From assembly GCA_900596015.1 (NCBI GenBank), contig UVIF01000021.1, positions 62,001 to 126,000 of the forward strand: a DNA stretch of 64,000 bases. The letters run 5' to 3'. This document shows positions 8,065-17,849 of the stretch, piece after piece (position 1 is the first letter of the stretch; every line of letters begins with the position of its first letter). The notes below the pieces were generated by a model. That model searched no databases, was not told the origin of the DNA, and saw nothing but the letters and a program-made list of their open reading frames with translations. The stretch is from Pseudomonas viridiflava (lineage in GTDB: Bacteria > Pseudomonadota > Gammaproteobacteria > Pseudomonadales > Pseudomonadaceae). The position numbers were made by a program, and so were the translations under genes.

Positions 8065-9374
8065 GATGCATGCCTCATGGGGTCGATGGCGGTGGCCAGG
8101 TTCAGCCGATGCAGCATGGGCAGGTGCAGCGAACCCATCAGTTCGGGGAGGTCGCGCAGCAGCGCAAGGTTCGGCGTGTAGTGGTCGTGGTGATCATCCA
8201 CCCAGCTGGCGCCGCAACTGCGGCTGACCACTTGTTCGAGCAGTGACGGCTCCAGGCCCATGGCGCGTCCCAGTTGCAATGCCTCCTGCCGCAGGATGTG
8301 GTTGATCCAGGCCATGACCTCCAGCAGGCAGTGGGCATAGCGGCCGCAGGCAGGATGGCTGAGCGGGTAGCGAAAGCGTTCCGGCAAGCTGGGCTTGCGC
8401 CGCCCGCGCGCGTCGATGACGAAGGTGCCGGGATGGCGATAGGTGCGATCGGCGCCATAGGGGGAGGGCGCGGTGAAACCGTCGATCAGCAGGCGGCGCT
8501 GGTTTTCCGTTTCCATCAGCGCCACCACCTGGAGGTGGTTGGCCTGGCCCGGATAACGCTTGCCGGCCTGGCGATAACGCGCCTCGATTTGGCGACCCAG
8601 CCTCAGCTCGACATCGAGTTCATCGGCCAGGGCCACGGTCAGGGCCATGTCCTTGACGGTAATCTCAAGCGTGCAGGAGTGGTCATAGCTGCCGTCGAGG
8701 AGCATCGGGGTGACCTGGTCGACCACGAAGCAATTGGCTCGCGACTCCTTCGCCACGTCCCACAGCCAGCGCAGGTCCAGGCCCTGGTGCTGTGCCACCA
8801 GCAACAGCTCGCCCCACGCCAGCGTGGCGCCGTAGAACAACAGGTTGGTCAGGAGTTTGACCGACTGGCCGTGACCGATGGCGCCGACATGAAGCGTGTG
8901 TTGGCCCATCGCGTCCAGCACCGGGCGCGCGATGTCGCAGGCCGCTTTCTCGCCACCGACATAGAAGCAGACGTTGTTGAAGTCCACGCCCATGTGCGAG
9001 AGGTTGCTGACCGGTGCTTCCAGGCTCATGACCCCGCGCTGCGCTGCAAATCGAGCGATATCCAGCGTGTTGTGGTAGTCGGTGGTCGAGGTGTCGATCC
9101 ATACCGCGCCACTGCCCAGAGCTGCCAGGGCGCCGTCATGACCGAGCATCGTTTCGCGTACGTGCCTGGGCAGCGGCAGGCAGGTGATCAGCAGGGCGGC
9201 GCCTTCGGCCCCAGCGGCGGGGGTCGCTGCCCAGTGCGCGCCTTGGCTGCGGACCCAGCGCTCGCAACCTGGGTCATGGTCGTGGACGGTCACCGCGAAG
9301 CCGTTGTCCAGCAATGCACGAACGAATGGGCGGCCCATGTTGCCCGCGCCGATAAAACCGATAGAGGGGGTCAT
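8061..9374 (-). CDS. NAD(P)-dependent beta-hydroxyacid dehydrogenase with long C-terminal extension
   Basis: Residues 1-290 match the 3-hydroxyisobutyrate/tartronate-semialdehyde dehydrogenase family: dinucleotide motif GFIGAGNMGRP (6-16), EAPVSN in the substrate loop, GHGQSVKLLTN with catalytic Lys173, and the second conserved lysine in TVKDMAL (Lys241). These enzymes reversibly oxidise beta-hydroxy acids to semialdehydes or ketones. The protein has 437 residues, while the family is usually about 295. The extra 140 or so residues include CLLEVMAWINHILRQEALQL and a His/Asp-rich DDHHDHY; I do not recognise this extension. AAGGAT precedes the start. It is the third gene of the operon, 19 bases after the oxygenase, and its stop overlaps the next start. 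Confidence 0.85.
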   Translation of the reverse strand: MTPSIGFIGAGNMGRPFVRALLDNGFAVTVHDHDPGCERWVRSQGAHWAATPAAGAEGAALLITCLPLPRHVRETMLGHDGALAALGSGAVWIDTSTTDYHNTLDIARFAAQRGVMSLEAPVSNLSHMGVDFNNVCFYVGGEKAACDIARPVLDAMGQHTLHVGAIGHGQSVKLLTNLLFYGATLAWGELLLVAQHQGLDLRWLWDVAKESRANCFVVDQVTPMLLDGSYDHSCTLEITVKDMALTVALADELDVELRLGRQIEARYRQAGKRYPGQANHLQVVALMETENQRRLLIDGFTAPSPYGADRTYRHPGTFVIDARGRRKPSLPERFRYPLSHPACGRYAHCLLEVMAWINHILRQEALQLGRAMGLEPSLLEQVVSRSCGASWVDDHHDHYTPNLALLRDLPELMGSLHLPMLHRLNLATAIDPMRHAS

Positions 9375-9393
9375 CGAACCAATCCTTGTGTGT

Positions 9394-10335
9394 TCAAACC
9401 AGTTGGCGGGCCCTTCCAGCGCCCTGCTTGCGTACCCAGATCGAATCGAAGTTCTCCAGCATCACCTCGGCCGTGGAGAAGCTCGGCCCGCCGCCGATGG
9501 GTACGATGATCGCGTCGATATCCGGGTAGATGAAAAACGCCAGTGACACCCGTGCGCTCGGCTGACGATGCAAGACCTGATGGGCGGTGCTGACCAGGCG
9601 CTCGTTGGTCCAGCGCTGCAGCATGTCGCCCAGATTGACCAGTACGCTGCCCTCCAGGCACGGCACGTCGAGCCACTGGCCACGGCTGTAGATGCGCAGT
9701 GAAGGCTGCGGCAGGGATTGCTGGATCAGCAGGGTGAGAAAGCCATTGTCGGTATGTTTGCCGGCCGTTCCCGCTGCGGCTGGATAGTATGAAGCGCGCT
9801 GGATCAGGGTTGGCTGGCGGAAGTGCGCATCGAACGCCTGCGGTGGCAGGTGCAAGGCCCTGGCGATGGCCCGGCGCAGCTGCGGGAACACCTGTTCCAT
9901 GACGTTGCCCTGCAGGGCATAGGCGCAGGCATCGAGGCCAGGTGCGAGGTCTTCGCCAGGAAGCAGGCTCGGGCCGCTGAACGGCGCGCCACCTGGCCGG
10001 TCAATGCCCCAGTCCAGATGCTGCTTGTTGTCCGGGCCCGCCTCGGGATGCAGCGTTTCGCCATAGGCACCGACGTAACCCCGCGCGGTGTGCGGGTAAC
10101 CGGGCTGGTGATCATGGCCGAAGCGCTGCTTGACCGGTTCCGGCAGCGCGAAGAACGCCTGGGCGGCATTCAGGTAGCGCTGGATCAGGGCAGCCGCAAG
10201 CCCGTGATCCACCAGATAGAAGAAGCCGTCGTCCTTGCACGCTGCGCTCAGTTGCGCAAGCGCTCCAGGCTCACCTGCCGCCAGTTGTGCCAGGGAGATG
10301 ACAGGAAGAACCGGCATGTCGTGGGCCCCGTTCAT
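9394..10335 (-). CDS. 2-oxoglutarate/Fe(II)-dependent oxygenase, isopenicillin-N-synthase-like
   Basis: The 313-residue protein belongs to the non-haem iron oxygenases of the isopenicillin N synthase/gibberellin oxidase type. The iron ligands are visible as KHTDNG (His194, Asp196) and STAHQVL (His252), with the 2-oxoglutarate-binding pair R-x-S at 262-264 (RVSLAFF). Such enzymes hydroxylate, desaturate or cyclise small substrates. I chose the ATG at 10335 because it forms an ATGA overlap with the methyltransferase stop; an upstream start at 10410 would lie deep inside that gene, and a second ATG at 10317 is possible. It may install the hydroxyl group that is later sulfated, which is an inference from context. 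Confidence 0.88.
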   Translation of the reverse strand: MNGAHDMPVLPVISLAQLAAGEPGALAQLSAACKDDGFFYLVDHGLAAALIQRYLNAAQAFFALPEPVKQRFGHDHQPGYPHTARGYVGAYGETLHPEAGPDNKQHLDWGIDRPGGAPFSGPSLLPGEDLAPGLDACAYALQGNVMEQVFPQLRRAIARALHLPPQAFDAHFRQPTLIQRASYYPAAAGTAGKHTDNGFLTLLIQQSLPQPSLRIYSRGQWLDVPCLEGSVLVNLGDMLQRWTNERLVSTAHQVLHRQPSARVSLAFFIYPDIDAIIVPIGGGPSFSTAEVMLENFDSIWVRKQGAGRARQLV

Positions 10336-11009
10336 GCTACGCGCAACGCCAGATAGTGGGCGCGCGCATTTTGCAGGTAGCGGGCCGACATCCATGTTTT
10401 CAGTACGCAATGACCTTGTTCGCGGGTCAGGCTCTGCACCAAGGGCTCGAAGCCGGCGGTGTCGAAGTAGGCCTCGCGAACACTGATCACCACCACGCCG
10501 CCGGGCCGGGTCATGGCAATCAGCCCGCGCAACGCGGACGCGGGCAGGTGCCCGGGAATGAAGGCGCCGCAGCAGACCACGGCATCGAAATACCGGAGCA
10601 GAGTTCGTGGTAGCGGCTGGGTCAGGTCTAGCTGACCGTGCAGATGCTCATAGGCCTGGGAAGCATGGGCCTGGTCGAGCATGGGTTGCGACAGGTCGCA
10701 ACCGCTGATCTGCCGATAGCCGCGGTGATGCAGGGCGCGCCCGACCAGACCGGTTCCGCAGCACGCATCCAGAACGCGGCTGTCGTGGTGTATGTTGCCT
10801 GACTGCCCCACGGTATCGAGCAGGTCGACCACCATGGTTGGTCCGCAATAGGCCTCGGCCTCGACGTCGGCGTCGTAGTGGCGAGCCCAGTGATCGTAAT
10901 AGCGCTCCAGGTTGTGAACGCTCTGGTGCGACAGCGCAGCGGCGATCGAGCGGGTGCTCTGGGCCTCAGGCGGCAAGGCCGGAGGTAGGGCGGTCGTGGC
11001 TGTATTCAT
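10332..11009 (-). CDS. Class I SAM-dependent methyltransferase
   Basis: The 225-residue protein has the Rossmann methyltransferase signature: motif I VLDACCGTGLVG, acidic residue in SGCDLSQPMLDQA, and post-motif regions FDAVVCCGAF and RPGGVVVISV. The layout resembles the small WBSCR27/METTL27-like group, whose substrates vary, so N- or O-methylation cannot be chosen. It is the first gene of the six-gene operon. GAGGCG lies about 6 bases before the ATG. Its stop overlaps the oxygenase start by 4 bases. With a betaine-type Rieske oxygenase in the same operon, methylation of an amine is a reasonable guess, but the sequence does not prove it. Confidence 0.87.
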   Translation of the reverse strand: MNTATTALPPALPPEAQSTRSIAAALSHQSVHNLERYYDHWARHYDADVEAEAYCGPTMVVDLLDTVGQSGNIHHDSRVLDACCGTGLVGRALHHRGYRQISGCDLSQPMLDQAHASQAYEHLHGQLDLTQPLPRTLLRYFDAVVCCGAFIPGHLPASALRGLIAMTRPGGVVVISVREAYFDTAGFEPLVQSLTREQGHCVLKTWMSARYLQNARAHYLALRVA

Positions 11010-11055
11010 GGATAGCGCCTCGAAGGGAAACTGACGGTCGGTGTCGCAGTCCTAA

Positions 11056-11084
11056 GAGTTAGCAGCGCACCGGGGCATGGTCAA
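11056..11084 (-). promoter_or_regulatory. Candidate sigma-70 promoter of the biosynthetic operon
   Basis: Read on the minus strand, TTGACC (11084-11079) is followed after exactly 17 bases by TAACTC (11061-11056). Initiation would fall about 40 bases before the methyltransferase ATG. The -35 box is good and the -10 box is weak, so an activator may be needed. Confidence 0.3.
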
Positions 11085-11511
11085 TCGAGGCGGAACAGGC
11101 TGGGGTTGAAAGGATTTTTACACTCGAGCATGCAACGTTCGCACTCATCGGCTTGCGCTCGGAGGCCTTGCCGATCACTAGCGACAAGCGCCCGATAAAT
11201 GCGGCTTGGCAGGCCTGAAAACTCCTGTACAGACGTTTTCCCGTGCCCGTTGTACACATCCTGGCCACGATATTTTCGATGGCCATGCCGACCTTTTAAT
11301 CGTGTCTGGCAAACGGGATTTTCCAGCTGCGAGAGGGTCCCGTGGTGACCCCTTCCACGCTTTGCGCTAACATCGGCGGCGGCCCATGCTGCCCGCCGCT
11401 CGCTCCGCAAGGAAAGGTGAAAGCATTTTTGCATCATCACGCCTTCATCCCTCTCTTGATGGTCGAGGCCTGGCAACGCGAGCACCAGCATGCATCGACT
11501 CGGGAGCTGTC
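11085..11511. other. Intergenic region between cluster and core genome
   Basis: About 430 bases lie between the operon promoter candidate and the glyoxalase-like gene. The part from 11,090 to 11,330 is less GC-rich than its surroundings. It holds only a short minus-strand frame of doubtful status (GTG at 11257 to TGA at 11081, 58 codons, ending with the Cys-rich DECERCMLECKNPF). I see no insertion sequence, tRNA fragment or direct repeat here that would mark how the cluster was inserted. Confidence 0.5.
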
Positions 11512-12039
11512 ATGTTTTCAATCGAGCACGCCAAGCAGATGGCCAAGACGCTGCGCGTCGCACTGCAGGCGCAAGGTCACGACGTATCGCATTCCACCGC
11601 TCTGGAAATGGTTGCCCGGCAGATGGGGCACAAGGACTGGAACACCGCTTCGGCCAGCCTGGCGCCGACAGTCTCAACGGTGATCGGTTTCGACAAGGCC
11701 ATCCCCATCCTGCGGATTTTCGACGAAGCCAAGGCCCGCGAGTTCTATCTGGACTTCCTCGGTTTCACGGTCGAGTTCGAGCATCGCTTCGAGGCCGGCC
11801 TGCCCCTGTACCTGGGTATCGAGCGCGCGGGCCTGCAACTGCATCTGTCCGAACACCACGGCGATTGCTCACCGGGCTCGACCGTGTTCGTGCCGATGCA
11901 CGGTGTCGAGGCGTTGCGCGATGAGCTGCTGGCCAAGCGGTATGGCTATGGCCGTCCGCAAATTGTCGAGCAAGGGTGGGGGCGGCTATTGGAGGTGTAT
12001 GACCCGTTCGGTAACCGGATTCGGTTCTGCGAGGGGTGA
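11512..12039 (+). CDS. Glyoxalase-superfamily (VOC fold) protein
   Basis: The 176-residue protein has two parts. Residues 1-50 (IEHAKQMAKTLR, then ALEMVARQMGHKDWNTASA) match the small helical domain found on glyoxalase-related proteins. Residues 55-175 form a vicinal-oxygen-chelate domain (IPILRIFDEAKAREFYLDFL, LEVYDPFGNRIRF) like bleomycin-resistance/glyoxalase proteins. The ATG at 11512 has GGGAG 5 bases upstream. It is divergent from the biosynthetic operon and followed by a REP element. The family is common in Pseudomonas core genomes; the substrate is unknown, and a link with the cluster is not supported beyond proximity. Confidence 0.82.
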   Translation: MFSIEHAKQMAKTLRVALQAQGHDVSHSTALEMVARQMGHKDWNTASASLAPTVSTVIGFDKAIPILRIFDEAKAREFYLDFLGFTVEFEHRFEAGLPLYLGIERAGLQLHLSEHHGDCSPGSTVFVPMHGVEALRDELLAKRYGYGRPQIVEQGWGRLLEVYDPFGNRIRFCEG

Positions 12040-12100
12040 GGGGCAGGGTCGGGGCGGCCGATGACCGCTTTCACAGGGGGCGTGTGGCCGCTGCTGTTGG

Positions 12101-12126
12101 GTAGGAGCGGTCCGTGGCCGCGAAGC
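12101..12126. repeat. Single REP palindrome
   Basis: The sequence GTAGGAGCGG followed by TCCGTGGCCGCGAA is the same Pseudomonas REP family seen in pairs at 49081-49147 and 51753-51888. It lies in the gap between the convergent glyoxalase-like and ppa-side transcripts. Confidence 0.7.
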
Positions 12127-12152
12127 AGGCGCTGCGGACTTTTTTCGGGGCA

Positions 12153-12250
12153 TTAAAAAGCCGGCTTATGGCCGGCTTCTCGTCGACGATCTTGCCTTAC
12201 TTTTGGTAAGCCGCAACCGCCTGCAACTGATGACCAGCCTGGGCTGGTGA
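12153..12250 (-). ncRNA. Candidate small RNA downstream of ppa
   Basis: On the minus strand, TTGCAC (12286-12281) and TATTCT (12263-12258) are separated by 17 bases and could form a promoter. About 100 bases later there is a strong hairpin (stem AAGCCGGC/GCCGGCTT) followed by TTTTTAA. Between them lies another hairpin, CTTAC-CAAAA-GTAAG, and no convincing reading frame. The unit sits after the ppa terminator, so it would be a separate transcript. Promoter strength and real expression are unknown. Confidence 0.32.
12154..12178 (-). terminator. Rho-independent terminator
   Basis: An 8-base stem (12158-12165 with 12171-12178, five-base loop) is followed on the minus strand by a run of five T. 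On the plus strand there is no T-run, so it acts on minus-strand transcripts. Confidence 0.7.
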
Positions 12251-12321
12251 GGGCCAAAGAATACGCAGGGCCGCTTGCGTGTGCAAATCTCTTTTCACCC
12301 GATACCTTTGCAGCGGCCATG

Positions 12322-12349
12322 AAAAACCCCGGCCGGGGCCGGGGTTTTT
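12322..12349. terminator. ppa terminator, symmetric
   Basis: A 13-base perfect stem (AAAAACCCCGGCC with its complement, loop GG) lies 15 bases after the ppa stop. The A/T ends give a T-run in both directions, so it can stop transcripts from either side. Confidence 0.85.
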
Positions 12350-12363
12350 CGTACAGCGACGGC

Positions 12364-12891
12364 TCAGCCCTTGAACGCGGCGACCGACTTGGTGATTTCG
12401 GCGCGGGCGGCGTCTGCGTTGCCCCAGCCTTCGATCTTCACCCATTTGCCTTTTTCGAGATCCTTGTAGTTCTCGAAGAAGTGCTTGATCTGTTCCAGCA
12501 GCAGCGGAGGCAGATCGGTGTATTCCTTGACGTCGACATACAGTTGCGACAGCTTGTCGTGCGGTACGGCGATGACCTTGGCGTCGCCGCCGCCGTCGTC
12601 GGTCATGTGCAGGATGCCGACCGGACGGGCGCGGATGACCGCACCGGGCGTGACCGGGTAAGGCGTCACGACCAGCACGTCGAGGGGGTCGCCGTCGTCG
12701 GCCAGGGTGTTGGGGATGAAGCCATAGTTGGCCGGGTAGAACATGGGCGTGGCCATGAAACGATCGACGAACAGGGTATCGCTGTCCTTGTCGATTTCGT
12801 ATTTGATCGGCGCGTGGTTGGCCGGAATCTCGATGGCGACGTAGATGTCGTTCGGCAGGTCTTTGCCAGCCGGAATCTTGCTGTAGCTCAT
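12364..12891 (-). CDS. ppa: Inorganic pyrophosphatase, family I
   Basis: The 175-residue cytoplasmic enzyme hydrolyses pyrophosphate to two phosphates and so drives biosynthetic reactions forward. The length is typical of bacterial family I enzymes. Diagnostic parts are [16 protein letters not shown] near the start, [20 protein letters not shown], which contains the metal-binding acidic residues (D-G-D-P-L-D signature), and [12 protein letters not shown]. It is a single-gene unit, followed by a strong symmetric terminator. It marks the start of the conserved core genome in this window. Confidence 0.97.
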   Translation of the reverse strand: MSYSKIPAGKDLPNDIYVAIEIPANHAPIKYEIDKDSDTLFVDRFMATPMFYPANYGFIPNTLADDGDPLDVLVVTPYPVTPGAVIRARPVGILHMTDDGGGDAKVIAVPHDKLSQLYVDVKEYTDLPPLLLEQIKHFFENYKDLEKGKWVKIEGWGNADAARAEITKSVAAFKG

Positions 12892-13022
12892 TGGGCGTTG
12901 CCCCCGTGGTTTGGGCCAGTCTGAAGGCCGTGCAGGCCGAAAATGTGGGCGCGATTATAGGCACATTGCAGGAGCGCATGCCATACGCGCCGTGGGCCAC
13001 GTGACATCATGCGGCGCCCGCC

Positions 13023-13153
13023 GACGCGGCTTGCGCCGCTGCTACAGGGAATGGTTTTGCCATCAAGCACGGCGTTGGGGAATGGGATTGGATGTCAACG
13101 GCCGACGCGGCGTGGATGAACCCGGTCCCTGTAGCAGCGGCGCAAGCCGCGTC
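13023..13153. repeat. REPIN: inverted pair of 28-base REP copies
   Basis: Bases 13023-13050 (GACGCGGCTTGCGCCGCTGC then TACAGGGA) and 13126-13153 are perfect inverse complements, separated by 75 bases. This REP family recurs at 61680-61880. The pair could fold into a long hairpin in the transcript leaving mtfA. Confidence 0.85.
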
Positions 13154-13159
13154 ACGGCG

Positions 13160-13951
13160 TTACGCAGGTCGGGGGAGGGCCGAGAGCCGCTCAAGCGGAT
13201 CCTGGCGGTAGAACAGGCGCAACTGCTCGTAGACCTGTGGGTAGGCCTGGTGCAGCAAATCCGGCGCGGCGAAGAAATACTCGCTGGTGACGGCGAAGAA
13301 TTCCGCCGGGTTTTCTGCGGCATAGGGGTCGATGGCCGTTTCCGCCTCAGGATTGGCATCGAGCTGGCGATCGAGGTCGTCGTAGGCGTCCTGCATGGCG
13401 CGGGCCCAATCGCTCACGCGCATGTCGCCATGCAGTGGCGGCAGCCCATTGGCGTCGCCATTGAGCATGTCGAGCTTGTGCGCCAGTTCGTGGATGACCA
13501 GGTTGTAGCCATCCCAACCGCCGCTGGCTGCCACACCCGACCAGGCGAGAATCACCGGCCCCTGCTGCCAGGCCTCGCCACTGTGCTCGCCGTCCCATTG
13601 ATGCTCCACGCCGCTGGGGTCGCGGTAGCGCTGCGGGCTGACGAAATCGTCGGCGTACAGGACTATTTCGTGGAAGCCCTGGTACCAGTCCAGGTCGCCC
13701 AGCTGCAGCAGCGGCAGTTGCGCCTGTGCTGCCAGGTGCAGGCGCGCCCGGTCGTCGAGTTCGACGCCGGGCAGGCAGGTCAAGGTCTTGGCCTGCAGGA
13801 ACAGCACGCAGGCCTCGCGCAGTTGCAGTTCCTGCCGGGCATCGAGGCCGTCGAGGATCGGCAGCTCGGCACGCACCGTCTGCCACAGCGATTCAGCGAT
13901 ACGGTGGCGGTTCAGGGTTCGCCGTCGCCGCCAGGCCTTGAACGACCACAC
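13160..13951 (-). CDS. mtfA: MtfA-type zinc metallopeptidase (M90 family)
   Basis: The 263-residue protein carries the zinc-binding HELAHKLD motif with its catalytic Glu, plus downstream NPAEFFAVTSEYFF, which supplies the conserved acidic residue of the M90/MtfA family. In E. coli, MtfA interacts with the Mlc repressor and is a cytosolic peptidase; the Pseudomonas role is less clear. The N-terminus MWSFKAWRRRRTL is basic and not a clear signal peptide. It starts 4 bases after the dedA stop, so the two genes form an operon. A REPIN follows its stop. Confidence 0.9.
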   Translation of the reverse strand: MWSFKAWRRRRTLNRHRIAESLWQTVRAELPILDGLDARQELQLREACVLFLQAKTLTCLPGVELDDRARLHLAAQAQLPLLQLGDLDWYQGFHEIVLYADDFVSPQRYRDPSGVEHQWDGEHSGEAWQQGPVILAWSGVAASGGWDGYNLVIHELAHKLDMLNGDANGLPPLHGDMRVSDWARAMQDAYDDLDRQLDANPEAETAIDPYAAENPAEFFAVTSEYFFAAPDLLHQAYPQVYEQLRLFYRQDPLERLSALPRPA

Positions 13952-13955
13952 GGGA

Positions 13956-14603
13956 TCAGCGCGTCGGTGCGGTGCGGGCCGTGCGACTGCGCAGCAGGCC
14001 GACGATCATTGGCAGCAGCGAAATCAGAATGATCGCGACGATCAACAGGGTCAGGTTCTGCTTGATGAACGGCATGTTGCCGAAGAAGTAGCCCAGGGTC
14101 ACCAGACCACCGACCCACAACACCGTGCCCAGCACACTGAAGCCCAAGAAGCGCGGGTAGTGCATCTTGCCGACACCGGCCACGAACGGGGCGAAGGTGC
14201 GCAGGATCGGCAGGAACCGCGCCAGCGTTACCGTCTTGCCGCCGTGGCGGGCATAGAAGGCGTGAGTCTGGTCCAGGTAATCGCGGCGGAAGATCTTCGA
14301 GTCCGGGTTGCTGAACAGCTTGTCGCCCACGGTACGCCCGACGATGTAGTTGGTGCTGTCGCCGAGGATGGCGGCGGTCATCAACAGGCCAGCGAGCAGG
14401 AACGGGTCCATACCGCCACCTGCGGCCACCGCGCCGGCGATGAACAGCAGCGAGTCACCAGGCAGGAAAGGCATCACCACCAGGCCGGTTTCGCAGAAGA
14501 TCACCAGGAACAGGATCGCGTAGACCCAGGTGCCGTACTGGGTCACCAGCATGTTGAGGTACACATCCAGGTGCAGGATGAGGTCGATGAAGCTGAATTC
14601 CAT
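13956..14603 (-). CDS. dedA: DedA-family inner-membrane protein
   Basis: The 215-residue protein has several hydrophobic segments and the DedA/SNARE-associated signature: [18 protein letters not shown] (a re-entrant loop with conserved Glu) and GRTVGDKL...[22 protein letters not shown] with conserved arginines. DedA proteins are implicated in lipid-carrier (undecaprenyl phosphate or phospholipid) translocation and membrane homeostasis. It is the first gene of the dedA-mtfA pair. The symbol marks the family. Confidence 0.92.
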   Translation of the reverse strand: MEFSFIDLILHLDVYLNMLVTQYGTWVYAILFLVIFCETGLVVMPFLPGDSLLFIAGAVAAGGGMDPFLLAGLLMTAAILGDSTNYIVGRTVGDKLFSNPDSKIFRRDYLDQTHAFYARHGGKTVTLARFLPILRTFAPFVAGVGKMHYPRFLGFSVLGTVLWVGGLVTLGYFFGNMPFIKQNLTLLIVAIILISLLPMIVGLLRSRTARTAPTR

Positions 14604-14787
14604 GGGAGGTACCTGTGCGGATCCGAACGTGAAGAATCCGCGCAGTATACCGATGGGTGAGGCAGGTTTGTTGGGTCGGTGCGCAAGGCCTGCGCAACCG
14701 ACGAACGGTCACCATGCAGGGCAGCAAGACACTGTGTGCTCGCAACGGCAAGCGAGGCGCATCAAGACGCGCCCCGTTGCCATTGGA

Positions 14788-16308
<1,521 letters not shown>

Positions 16309-16499
16309 GGGGTGTCTCCTGCTGTTGTGGTTCTGTGGAGGACGCGCCGTGGCGCCCAGTAAGCGTAGAACAAAGGCGAGCACGGCGCCTTGAAACACGT
16401 GTAACCCTGCCGACCGGTCGGAGAGGGGCGATCGCCAATCAAAGGATGAGATTTTTCCTACCCTACGCTACCCTGCCTCGACGTTTTACGAGGCCAATC

Positions 16500-17849
16500 A
16501 TGCACATTCACATTCTCGGTATCTGCGGCACCTTCATGGGCTCTCTGGCGGTGCTCGCCAAGGAGCTGGGCCACCGTGTCACAGGCTCGGACGCCAATGT
16601 CTATCCGCCCATGAGCACCCAGTTGCAGGCTCAAGGCATCGAGCTGACCCAGGGCTATGACGCCGCCCAACTGGAACCTGCGCCCGACCTGGTGGTGATC
16701 GGCAATGCCCTGTCGCGCGGCAACCCGGCGGTCGAGCATGTCCTGAACAAGGGTTTGCCCTACGTGTCCGGCCCGCAATGGCTCGCCGATCATGTGCTGC
16801 AGGGGCGCTGGGTGCTGGCCGTGGCCGGTACCCACGGCAAGACCACCACCAGCAGCATGCTGGCCTGGGTGCTGGAGCATGCGGGTATGGCGCCCGGCTT
16901 CCTGATCGGCGGTGTGCCGCAGAATTTCGCGGTTTCGGCGCGCCTGGGGCAGACGCCGTTCTTCGTGGTCGAGGCAGACGAGTACGACAGTGCGTTCTTC
17001 GACAAGCGTTCCAAGTTCGTCCACTACCGTCCGCGCACGGCGATTCTCAACAATCTGGAGTTCGACCACGCCGACATCTTCCCCGACCTGGCCGCCATCG
17101 AACGCCAGTTCCACCACCTGATTCGAACCGTGCCCAGTGAGGGCCTGGTGATCCACCCCACTACCGAGCCGGCCCTGGGCCGAGTGATCGAGATGGGTTG
17201 CTGGACACCAGTGCAGACCACCGGCGAGAACGGCCAGTGGCAGGCAAACCTGCTGAGTGCGGATGGATCGCGCTTCGAGGTTTCCTTCGAAGGTGTCGTG
17301 CAGGGCACGGTGGAGTGGCCAATGACCGGCCAGCACAACGTGGCCAACGCCTTGGCGACGCTGGCTGCCGCCCGCCACGTGGGCGTGGTCGCGCCGCTGG
17401 GTATCGAGGCACTGTGCGCGTTCAAGAGCGTCAAGCGGCGCATGGAATGGGTCGCTGAAGTGCAGGGCGTTACCCTCTATGACGACTTTGCCCACCACCC
17501 CACGGCCATCGCCACTACCCTGGACGGCTTGCGCAAGCGCATTGGCGATGCAGCGTTGATCGCCGTGATCGAGCCGCGCTCCAACTCCATGAAGCTGGGC
17601 GCGCACCGCGACGGTCTGCCCGAGAGTGTCCGCGATGCCGATCAGGTCATCTGGTATGCGCCGCCCAACCTGGGCTGGGACCTGGCCGCCACGGCTGCCC
17701 AGTGCCCGGTCCCGGCGGTCGTTGCCGATTCGCTGGAAGCCATCATCGAGCGGGTCAAGAGCCAGGCACGGCCGGGCACCCACGTGGTGATCATGAGCAA
17801 TGGCGGCTTCGGCGGCCTGCATCTGAAACTGGCGCAGGCCCTCAAATGA
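16500..17849 (+). CDS. mpl: UDP-N-acetylmuramate:L-Ala-gamma-D-Glu-meso-DAP ligase
   Basis: The 449-residue Mur-ligase-family enzyme attaches the recycled tripeptide directly to UDP-MurNAc, feeding old peptidoglycan back into synthesis. It begins [20 protein letters not shown], has the ATP-binding [15 protein letters not shown], the [14 protein letters not shown] ending and FAHHPTAI, all typical of Mpl. I chose the ATG at 16500, preceded by GAGG at 7-8 bases. The stop overlaps the ubiX start as ATGA, so the two are translationally coupled. Confidence 0.96.
   Translation: MHIHILGICGTFMGSLAVLAKELGHRVTGSDANVYPPMSTQLQAQGIELTQGYDAAQLEPAPDLVVIGNALSRGNPAVEHVLNKGLPYVSGPQWLADHVLQGRWVLAVAGTHGKTTTSSMLAWVLEHAGMAPGFLIGGVPQNFAVSARLGQTPFFVVEADEYDSAFFDKRSKFVHYRPRTAILNNLEFDHADIFPDLAAIERQFHHLIRTVPSEGLVIHPTTEPALGRVIEMGCWTPVQTTGENGQWQANLLSADGSRFEVSFEGVVQGTVEWPMTGQHNVANALATLAAARHVGVVAPLGIEALCAFKSVKRRMEWVAEVQGVTLYDDFAHHPTAIATTLDGLRKRIGDAALIAVIEPRSNSMKLGAHRDGLPESVRDADQVIWYAPPNLGWDLAATAAQCPVPAVVADSLEAIIERVKSQARPGTHVVIMSNGGFGGLHLKLAQALK

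Noticed and set aside
1..11009. Identity with the sulfazecin (monobactam) pathway, suggested by sulfotransferase, APS kinase, oxygenase and methyltransferase
   Set aside because: There are no multi-module synthetases or the special thioesterase in the visible part, the enzyme here ends in a reductase, and Rieske, enolase and dehydrogenase genes are not expected; only the tailoring logic is similar.
1..11511. Mobile element carrying the cluster
   Set aside because: No integrase, transposase, tRNA gene or flanking direct repeat is visible at the right boundary; the left boundary is outside the window.
12197..12320. Possible C-terminal remnant of a gene (frame ending HQLQAVAAYQK) between ppa and the next terminator
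   Set aside because: No homologous family is recognisable and the stretch fits a non-coding RNA unit better.
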